The notes under the pieces: model-generated
The model's input: only the letters and a program-made list of their open reading frames with translations
Told to the model about the DNA's origin: nothing
Databases searched by the model: none
Translations under genes and position numbers: made by a program
In this document: positions 56,175-64,000 of the stretch, one piece after another
Position numbering within the stretch: position 1 is the stretch's first letter
How the letters are laid out: each line of letters starts with the position of its first letter
Source of the DNA: Flammulina velutipes
Lineage: Eukaryota > Basidiomycota > Agaricomycetes > Agaricales > Physalacriaceae
Assembly (NCBI GenBank): GCA_011800155.1
Contig: CM022369.1
Span: 3,827,976 to 3,891,975 of the forward strand
DNA length: 64,000 nucleotides
Direction: 5' to 3'

Positions 56175-57371
56175 ATGTCGACCTCCCATGAGGCATACAC
56201 CGAACGTTGGCGCACTGGCCCAACAGGCACCCGTTTCTACACCAGACTCTACTCTGCGACGAATCCAGAGGCAATTCTTGTCTTCATCCACGGAGCCGCT
56301 GAACACTCTGGCCGGTACACGGATATGTATACCGCACTGGCGCGCGATCATCATATTTCCGTCTTTGCTTTCGACCTCCGGGGTTACGGAAAGACAGCCA
56401 TGGACGAAACGCATAAAAGCGCGGAATCGGCTTACGACTGGACAGAGCAATTGGGTGACTTGGAATGGGCGATTCAGGAAGCTCACGCCGAGTTCAGTGA
56501 CCTGCCTATCTTCACGATGGGAGCGTCTATGGTGTGTTCATTCCATTGCACGAGAGTAGAATACTGATCATTAACCAGGGCGGAGGACTTGTATGATACA
56601 TCTCGTGCCAAACACGAAGCAGTCGTCAAAGTCGCTGGTGTAATCGCAGGGAGTCCTTGTATAACCCTTGCGAAGCCCTTGCCTTCATTCGCGATGTGGC
56701 TAGTTAAGCAAATAGTAAAGGTGAAGCCATACATGCTATACCCGATACGCAACAAGCCCGAAGTGAGTCTCGACTAAACGCTTCACGAGTGACTTACATC
56801 GAGGTAGGACCTTTCGCGAAACCCGGAGAGTAACGAACAATATGTGAGCGATCCTCTGATCAAGACGCCCGGGAGCTGGTTGGGCATGTATGGGATGATT
56901 GAAGGTGTACGTATATTTATCATCTATGTCCTAATATCTACCTTTACTGACGATGTTCAAAGGGAAGATCGCTTTTGACATCTACCTATGAGAATTGGCC
57001 AAGAAAGACCCCGGTAAGTCCATTTGTGTAACTATAATATTACTACTACCGATGCTCAATCAACGATTAAGGTCCTATTTCTGCATGGCACGTCCGATCC
57101 GGCGAGTTTGAATACTGTGCGCTGCGAGCGAACCAACAATCTGACATACAATCCTAGGTTACATCGTTTGCGAACGCCAAAGCCTTATTCGAGAAACTCC
57201 CAGCAGACGATAAGAAGATGGTTGAATACCCTGTGAGCAATCCGATGACGCTCGTATAAAAGTACTTAACAGACCTAGGGGGCACATCATGAGCTGCATA
57301 ATGAACCGGATGGCATACGTGAAAAATCGTTACAAGACGTCGTTCAGTTCATTCATGATCATGTGCGTTAG
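56175..57371 (+). CDS. monoglyceride-lipase-like alpha/beta hydrolase, possibly damaged
   Basis: A serine-hydrolase of the S33/Hydrolase_4 type acting on lipid esters. From MSTSHEAYTERWRTGPTGTR it runs AILVFIHGAAEHSGRYTDMY, VFAFDLRGYGKTAMDETHKS, and the nucleophile elbow FTMGASM at an intron border. The expected GGGL continuation is followed by a short deletion: reading on meets a stop, while a downstream acceptor gives GASM-DLYDTSRAKHEAVVKV and keeps the frame but loses the last Gly of GxSxG. Later exons provide Asp (LFLHGTSDP) and His (GAHHELHNEPDG), ending FIHDHVR at 57371. One intron needs a GC donor (CCG|GCGAGT at 57102). The start could also be the ATG at 56157. The gene may be degenerating. 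Confidence 0.65.
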
Positions 57372-57601
57372 AGATCTATTATAGAGTAGGAACAATGTGT
57401 TTTTCACACCACTGAAATGTATGCGTAATATTTCGAGTCCGAGAATTATGTGCGCCACACATGGGTTACTCTTAGACTCGGGAAGGGCGAAAGACGATGG
57501 CAAGTACGATATTTTGCATTCCCAGATATTTTTACATCTCGAGTTTCGAGTACAGCCTAGTAGATTTACGGTATATCTAACAAGGAAAGATGTGAAGACG
57601 T

Positions 57602-59339
57602 TTACTGGCACTGTATATAAATGGTTAGATTCGAATCTGAAAGAAGATGGAAGAATTACTTGCCTGAGAGTAATAAGGAGGGGAGACCTCTTTGCAGGTG
57701 GAGCCAGCGGCGCAAACAGTAGGACCGGTCCAACCAGTTCCTAAGATGAAAGTCAGCCGTTATGAATATAGAGAAAGGTTGTTAGGACATACCTCCGCAT
57801 TGTCCGTACTTGGTCTGAGTGGCACCAGAAGCAGTCGTCGTGCTGGTAGGGGGTGCATTGGTGGGGCTCCCTCCAGTGGAAGAGTATGTAGAGCCGATAG
57901 GACCGTACTTGATGTTGGAGTAGATAACAGTGGCGTCGGGGCTGTTCTTCTCGACATCTTCGGGCTTGCCAGAATCGCGCGAGCAGGTTCCGCGGGCGAC
58001 ACCGGGATCCGTCTCGGGCTTGTCGAGGGGGTAGGCGCTGTTGAGCCACAACATGTTGACAGCGTGGTCGTCCCAGATGCTCATCACGAGCACCATGCCG
58101 TTCTCGTACGAGTCGCCCATAGCGGCCAGACCACCACGATCAGCGAAGGAGTTGGTGTCTCCAAAGAGCGTCTTCTGCGCGGAGCAGTATTCTTCGGTGA
58201 TGGAGTTGTATTTGGCGAGAGTGGGGTAGGTCGAGTAAGAGTTCTCGACGACCTTGCCGTTTTGAACGTAGATGCGACGGATCTCCTTGAGGTCGCCATT
58301 GGCGGTGCCGTCAGTGGTGATGAACTGGGTAACGACGGTGATCTTCTTGGTGGTATCGATGGTCTTTCCGGGACCGTAGAAGGATGTATCACCCTGGCGG
58401 TAAGAGTTGAAGTCGCAGCCATCCTTGTCGCAGACACCACCGTAGCGATTGTCGCCGTCACCACACTCGGTACCCTCGCACGCGTAGGGACCACCATAGA
58501 CAGAGCACGTATGCGGGGTATAAGCGGAGGAGATGGAGTTGGCCTCCCAGATGTCCATCTCAGCGCAGCAAGCGCCATACTGGCCAGTACCGGAGTTGGA
58601 ATCGTTGGGAGATCCAGTCCAACCGAGCGTGTTGGCCTAAGTCACGAGGTCAGACCGAATTCGAAAACAGACGTTGATCGAACGCACCTTGCCATTGATG
58701 AACTTGATATCGTGAGGGCACTGGGAGTCGCAGTATCCGGTGCCGTACTTGGCGCCAGCCTTGTTGGTAGTATAAGAGGCCTTGCCACCGTCCTTCTCCA
58801 TCTCCACAAAGTACAGAGCGCCGTTCAGGCCACACGGGAGCTTGGAAACGTCCACGTCAAACGTAAACTCCTGGTTTTTGAGATTGAAGATCTTGTAGTT
58901 GTTGTCGTCGTCCAAGAGGTAGACGCGAGAGCCGACATTGGCGCCAGTGACGAATTTGAGAGTAAGAGCGTCGCCGCTGGTGGTGATACCGTACGTCTTG
59001 GCGTATTCCGCGCCCTCAAGCGCGCAGTTTGTGGTGCAGGCCTCAGGAGTGCCGCAGAGGCTTTTGTCGAACGTGTTGCCAGTGTAGCAGTTGGTCGAAC
59101 CTTTTGCGTCATGGAGCCATCTCCAGTTGGAATCGAGCACAACGGATTTATTCTATTAATGGACGATCAGTCAAGTAGACGCCACAGAAAATACCACATA
59201 CTTCGGCTGTACATGAACCTCCCGCAGAGCATTTGCTGACAGTGAGAGAAGGGTGAACCTCTGCCGTAAGAGTTCCAACCTGCTGGCCCAGGACGACGGC
59301 CAGGAAGGTGAAGGAGAGGAGGGCGACTTTGTTAAACAT
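57602..59339 (-). CDS. cellobiohydrolase, GH7 with C-terminal CBM1
   Basis: A secreted exo-cellulase acting on cellulose chains from the reducing end. The signal peptide is [18 protein letters not shown], then [22 protein letters not shown]7 landmarks include [43 protein letters not shown] and the catalytic [12 protein letters not shown] with nucleophile and acid Glu two residues apart from the Asp. [20 protein letters not shown] and [12 protein letters not shown] follow. A Ser/Thr/Pro linker leads to the CBM1 (QTKYGQCGG, then [25 protein letters not shown]). The final two codons CQ and TAA lie in a tiny exon after a GC-AG intron (CAG|GCAAGT, 57611-57663); this restores the fourth CBM1 cysteine. 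About 520 residues. A TATA box is at 59383. Confidence 0.9.
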
Positions 59340-59382
59340 GACTGAGTAGATGTCGATGGGATTTTCTTTCGCGATGGCCAGG

Positions 59383-59389
59383 TTTTATA
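59383..59389 (-). promoter_or_regulatory. TATA box of the cellobiohydrolase
   Basis: TATAAAA on the minus strand, 44-50 bp upstream of the ATG at 59339. Confidence 0.65.
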
Positions 59390-61618
59390 GCATTTTGGCT
59401 CGGCGAATACCTGGAGCCCAAGACTTTGCTGCCGCCCTCTCGCGAGCAGTCTGCGTCGCGCGCAGACCAGACGAGATAGCCATTTTCCGAGAAGAAACCG
59501 TGAGGATAATCCGTAGTTGTAGCGCAGAGCGTACGTCTGGTGCGAAGAAATGTATCACCGGGGATGGTGGTTGTTGACAAAGGACGATCACGAAGCTGCT
59601 CGGTCTTTTTTGTTTTTGATCCCAACCACGAGCTCGCAGGTGCCACCGCCGCCCACCGTGGAATCAACACGATCTCTCACTCTACAACGGTCTTTTTTCC
59701 TTCTCAATCTCAGAGCTATCTGGCGCAATTGTCTCCTACACACCCTCCTCGGACAAACTTCTTCGGTTCATTCTTATTATTGACTCTTCTCGGGTAAACT
59801 CGAACAACACCTTCTGACTGAATGTCCACTGTCGACAACTATCTTCGCGTGGCCAGTCCCATGACATTTTAACCGGTGAATCGCCTTGCTCGAGCCTTGA
59901 CATAGTCTATCTTCCGTCTCGTTAACATCGCTGTTTCGATCTCACGTGGCGCCACACCGTGGAGAAAGCGGACCGTGTAGAGAGCTAAACGATGCAAAGT
60001 TGAGTGCACCACACAGGCTAGAATATTTACACATGGCTCCACTAGGCGGCTTCGTGCATCTCGAAGACGATAGCGTCAGCGAAGCAAACCAACGTCATTC
60101 TTCTGAGGATGTTGCCTAAGTTTTTCCCTCCGGATCATCTATAAGAGGTATTATGACGCTGCGCCACACAAGCACGAAGGGTTCTAGGAATTTTGACAGT
60201 CGGCTTTACATGCTTATACTATAAGAAACCTATTATATTTAATAACACTCAACTCAAGCGACAACTATCCTGAGAGTCAATTGGTTTGTAGATATGTGAC
60301 GAGATATTTTACACCTGTCATTTTTTTAGGTCTCTTTTGCGCAAGTCCAACGTCTCCTTTAGATGAGGGAATGTATGAGGACAAGGGACTGTCACGGAGA
60401 ATGGTTGTCAAGACTCAAGACGGAGCACGCATTCAGACTGTCTGCATGGGAGTTCTCATACTTCGGCGTTATCGATACTGAACTTAGTGGCTGGTCTCAA
60501 CTTGGCGTTTGTATCCTTCCGGATTTCATAACTCCCTTTACACCGAAGAGATGGATACCTTCAATGCAAAAGTGAGTTCGGCTCGCGTATAATTTCCAAA
60601 TTGACGTGCAAAGCACAAAAAAAATCTTCCGTAAACTTCATAGGAGGACTATGGCATAGATCGGACGTATGAACGTCATAGAGCTAATCCCTGCTAACTT
60701 ACCTAGGTCGAGAGTTCAAGGATGGTATAAATACAGCGCATTGGCGGAACATCTGAGGACATTGGGTAGGCTTGACATCCCAGCACATCCTCTTCATGGC
60801 CTAAATTAAAGCATATAATAAGTTGTATCAAGAAATCCATGTTATAGGACATAGTCGCGATAGCCTTTTCAAAGTTCGTTCGCGCCACAGTTGGATTTGA
60901 TAGCCGCATCACGTGCCCATCTCGGGAATCATAATGAAATCGATCCGAATTCGCCGAATCCATTCAAGTTCCTACTTCCCACCGTAGGAGCGCGAAAGAA
61001 TCCTTTGTGTTGAAGTTAGAAATTTAAATCGAGGGTATCGTGAGTCGTCTGACTCCATATTGCTGTTTTTCCTGTCTGACATGGATAGTGACAGCCAGGC
61101 TGCCGAGTGTATTATCAGGACACACACTGATTCCAGGCTGAAACATGACGCGTGGGAGACCCATTGCGACATAACCGTCGCACAGTACACAGCACTTGAG
61201 TTTCTCTAGTGAAGATCTTTGATTCATGAAAAATGTACGTGGTATCCGCTGCCGAAGCCTGAGCTTTGTCCTGAATGTATTGCAGACGTTGTCGAAAGCC
61301 TAAAATGTCTTGCCCTGTGGCGTGAACAAGCTAAGGGACGGGTAACCCCCTAACGGCAGGGTTACCATGGCTGATGTTTGATGTGCGCACAAGACGTACT
61401 TAAGTACATATGCCTCTAGGACCGGGATTTCTACCTGTTCGCCTTTTTCCCGCTCTGCCAGAAGAGACTGTCGCTGTCGCCGTATCCCTTGTCAGTTCAC
61501 CTCCTTCCATGTCGACAGGTCACTGATGTCTCCTAGATGACGCGATAGGCAGCCCCGTTAGGCTCGTACTGTATGGCTGCTCCTCGAAGTTCACCTTCTC
61601 AAGCCATCGGAAACTGCA
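59390..61618. other. long intergenic region
   Basis: About 2.2 kb with no gene that I can support. A stretch at 60300-60570 is open on the plus strand (SPLDEGMYEDKGLSRRMVVK and later LPDFITPFTPKRW) but lacks conserved features and a start. Three CGCCACA heptamers lie here (59950, 60162, 60883). A short inverted repeat, GGTAACCCCC and AGGGTTACC, is at about 61341-61369. Confidence 0.4.
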
Positions 61619-62185
61619 ATGAACACGGTCATAATCGGGGGCGTTGTGGGAGGTGTGATGGGTCTTCTCGCTCTCGTCACATTAGCCTGGATACTGGCGT
61701 GTCATAGACGGCAAATTATCCCCCATCCCGAAGAAAACATCGATCCCTTTCCCTATACGTCGAGCGCCGGGCAAGAATATTGCTCCGAGCCCTTCACTGC
61801 GTGGGACTCTCCGCCATGCCCATCTCAGCCGACGTATCAGACTATGTCCAGCGCATTCAGCAAAAGCCTGTCGTTCTCGGACCTGGACCTGGACCTCCCA
61901 CTTCTACCGTCGCCGGCACCATGTCTCGCATCTCCAGTCTCGGTTCATACATCCCCACGCCGATATTCCGACGACAATGTTTCCTGGCCATCCTCTCCGA
62001 CACGCTCGATGAGCCCCAAAAATCTGCCACGTCTCATAATCCCTAATGTCATGTTTCCAAATCAAGCATCTTATCGCCCTCCATCACGTCCTTGCTCCCG
62101 TACTACTCTCATAGACGAGAGCGCCAACGTGAACCGAACCTCACGAGGTGTCACGCCACAAAATCTGCTTCCCGTTCATCGTTAA
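61619..62185 (+). CDS. single-pass membrane protein (unknown)
   Basis: One open exon of 188 residues beginning MNTVIIGGVVGGVMGLLALV followed by TLAWILACHRRQ, a single transmembrane helix with a basic cytoplasmic edge. The remaining 150 residues are Ser/Pro-rich and disordered (DLDLDLPLLPSPAPCLASPV, RRYSDDNVSWPSSPTRSMSP). This is the usual C-terminal half of agaricomycete membrane proteins with an extracellular N-terminal part. Upstream exons with a signal peptide are therefore possible, but none is clear. No family can be named. Confidence 0.5.
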   Translation: MNTVIIGGVVGGVMGLLALVTLAWILACHRRQIIPHPEENIDPFPYTSSAGQEYCSEPFTAWDSPPCPSQPTYQTMSSAFSKSLSFSDLDLDLPLLPSPAPCLASPVSVHTSPRRYSDDNVSWPSSPTRSMSPKNLPRLIIPNVMFPNQASYRPPSRPCSRTTLIDESANVNRTSRGVTPQNLLPVHR

Positions 62186-62289
62186 CAGCAATCACTTTCT
62201 TGTAGTAAGTTCGCAATTTTTCTTCCTACGTAGTCAGCTGAACTCTCTAACAGAAATAGATAAGTTGTAATTAGTTTAGCTTACGCGCT

Positions 62290-63708
62290 CGTTGTGGAAC
62301 TGCACATTAATTTATGAGCTCACGAAACGTCAACGAAATTTACCTCGGAATGTTATACTCTTTCTCTCCCATGTCGTTATCAAGTCTTCACCTCCCGACC
62401 TATACTGCTGGTTCGTCCCGCTTCTCTCGTTTCCGATCTACCACCAGGGTAAGAGGACTCCCGAATCATTCGCTCTCATGACGGATTGCGAAGACGTGGA
62501 AGATATCATGGCGCAGATGCTCGAGGGCCTAACTACTGCTCAGTAAGTGGTGTCTTGACGCAGTGGTGATCTGTGCGGTATGTGTTCTTCATTGTTTATT
62601 ATTCTGACGCTAACATTATTCACTATAGCATGCCATAGAGGCCGAAAAATGGCTTCAGAGATGGACGGAGGAGCGAAAGGACGCAGAAGGAGGCTCGAAA
62701 TTTGTTTATTCATTTTGATGCGCGCGACACGACGACTGACACGTATCCGGCATTCAGGAGAAATCATGCAGCTTAGGACTCGAGCGGGCGTCGAAGTGAT
62801 GTCAGACCTCAAGATGACGGACCAGTTCAACAAACATGCACTGGTGAACCAACCTCGTCCATTGACGAATCGAGGTATGTTCAGCAATGTATACGCTCTT
62901 CACGTTCCTAAATGCTGTGACAGTGTGGTTGAACATCAGCGCAGGAACCCTCGAATTCATCGCAACCGTGCGAGAGAAGCGCCTCGTTCGCAACTTTCAC
63001 ACATCCAGTTGAACGAGCGCGAGATATGCGCTTTTCGATTCCAAGCGAACACTTTCATCCGGGGAGTTCTACCCTTCTCCACACGCCCTATACGACTTCG
63101 AACCCCTGAAAGACGTTCTCTCGCAGCCGACGGATGTAGTCGTCAACGACGAGAGCTTCAGTCATATCGTCAGCTTGCTCCCCACGTTCGTCAGAGATTA
63201 GCAGGAGAAGACGTACCGAGAAGTTGTCGAGACCATCAACCCGGATAATCGACTGCACGAACCTAGGCGTCGAGGAAACCAAGTCGATCATGCGTCTTGG
63301 TGGCGTATCAACCTTTTGGGCTGTTGATAAGCCGGTGTTTGGAGAGGAGGTGTTTGCGAATGAGAAGGGCGTGATAGAGATGTCGATGGACTTTGTGGAG
63401 GAGGATTTGCGGATCCGGCGTTGTTGTTGGACCCAGGATGACTTTTCGGTGAGGATTGAGTGTGCTGGGACGGCGCTGAAGAGGAATGCAAAGAGGTGGG
63501 GGAGATTGCGTTGAGGGAAATATTCGAACGAGGGAAATGTGCGCGTTGCGGTTTTTGAGCTGGCGGAACATGGTGAGTAGATGGATAAGAAAGTGCGCAG
63601 CGCGCTTACGGTGTGGTTACACATTTCCAAATCAACGCGTTTCCTGCAGACACCAAGTTCAAGTTGCAGTGGGAAGCGCCAGTGGCGGGTTTCTTTGTTT
63701 GGCCTCAA
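62290..63708 (+). pseudogene. degenerate F-box family member (related to 24116 and 31203)
   Basis: Segments appear in the order of the intact family genes: KRTPESFALMTDCEDVEDIM, HAIEAEKWLQRWTEERKDAE, VMSDLKMTDQFNKHALVNQP followed by RPLTNR, then after an intron VWLNISAGTLEFIATVREKR. Past that point the frame shifts (HIQLNEREICAFRF), shifts back (GEFYPSPHALYDFEPLKDVL, SQPTDVVVNDESFSHIVSLL), and meets an in-frame stop after PTFVRD. Fragments like SIMRLGGVSTFW and LSWRNM before a donor mark the end of the core exon. No F-box exon is seen at the 5' end. The gene is clearly broken by at least two frameshifts and a stop. Confidence 0.75.
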
Positions 63709-64000
63709 TGCATCTAGATATGGTTGCTGTTAGTAGGTGTAGTTTCCAGAGAGGAGAACCGTCGCTGTACATCATCGTTCACAGCTATTGGATTATGTCA
63801 GATGATTTCTTTGAGACCCCAAAGGACGACGACAAAATAATAAATGGCAAGATAACGACAGCTCCTGGACGTAATCCCAAGAAACCGGAACAGCGAGAGA
63901 ATTAGTTCCAATATCCCAAAGTCGATGATGAAACGTTGAAGTGCAACATTGATTATCGCGGGAGATACCACAAGAACATATTATAAATAGGGAATCGAGG

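Larger units (their letters stand above)
3205..60889. promoter_or_regulatory. recurrent intergenic heptamer TGTGGCG/CGCCACA
   Basis: The heptamer occurs outside coding exons at about 3205, 9768, 11122, 14169, 21744, 23351, 23990, 26644, 29519, 31003, 36993, 38683, 40395, 41679, 45910, 46318, 49637, 57453, 59950, 60162 and 60883. The preferred context is RTGTGGCGY. Most intergenic gaps hold exactly one. Individual sites may be meaningless; the collective pattern is the evidence. The span given covers first to last site. Confidence 0.45.

Noticed and set aside
57692..59239. 515-residue plus-strand ORF opposite the cellobiohydrolase
   Set aside because: It is antisense to a GH7 gene with strong motifs; the open frame is a by-product of the high-GC codon pattern and has no domain features.
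1..64000. Search for CRISPR arrays, phage genes, rRNA and autonomous transposases
   Set aside because: None found; the sequence is eukaryotic throughout and the only mobile elements seen are MITEs without ORFs.

Overview
The window is nuclear DNA of a filamentous basidiomycete, most likely a wood- or litter-decaying agaricomycete. Nearly every gene is cut by introns of about 45-60 bp with GTRNGY/YAG borders. The content is typical of that group: a GH7 cellobiohydrolase with a CBM1, a glyoxal-oxidase-type copper radical oxidase, a DUF6535 protein, a P450, small secreted proteins and an expanded F-box family. There are no operons, bacterial elements or CRISPR arrays. Exon limits were read by eye from splice signals and from comparison of paralogues inside the window. 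Gene spans are firmer than individual exon borders.

Layout. 1-3080: 5' part of a DUF6535 gene (minus), cut by the left edge. 3.2-9.6 kb: tandem duplication of a secreted aspartic-peptidase-like gene that has lost both catalytic Asp; the upstream region of copy 1 carries two nested MITEs. 11.2-33.7 kb: four intact, mutually related F-box genes (11225, 17817, 24116, 31203) and an orphan first exon (23745). Interspersed are a glyoxal oxidase (14.3-16.7 kb), tRNA-Arg (20.4 kb), two paralogous secreted proteins with a doubled module (20.5-23.1 kb), an intracellular trypsin-like protease (27.1-29.2 kb) and a secreted alpha/beta hydrolase (29.8-31.0 kb). A 200-bp promoter block is shared between the F-box gene at 24116 and the protease/hydrolase divergent promoter.

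34.3-45.8 kb: an MFS transporter, a small secreted protein, a Tudor/SH3-like small protein, three tandem secreted DUF3237-like genes with an intron-containing tRNA-Gly among them, and a nuclear-type peroxiredoxin. 47-52.4 kb: an F-box/LRR protein and a KE-rich coiled-coil protein. 52.9-59.3 kb: a cytochrome P450, its deleted tandem pseudogene, a monoglyceride-lipase-like gene with a damaged nucleophile elbow, and the cellobiohydrolase. 59.4-64 kb: a long gap, a single-pass membrane protein and a frameshifted sixth member of the F-box family.

The genes do not form one pathway. Oxidative and hydrolytic lignocellulose decay is represented by the glyoxal oxidase (a peroxide source) and the cellobiohydrolase. 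The rest is a fast-evolving accessory landscape of local duplications, pseudogenes, small secreted proteins and MITEs. The most unusual signals are the catalytically dead peptidase pair, the secreted doubled-module family, the F-box family with a conserved Cys/His tail, and a heptamer (TGTGGCG/CGCCACA) that recurs in most intergenic gaps.
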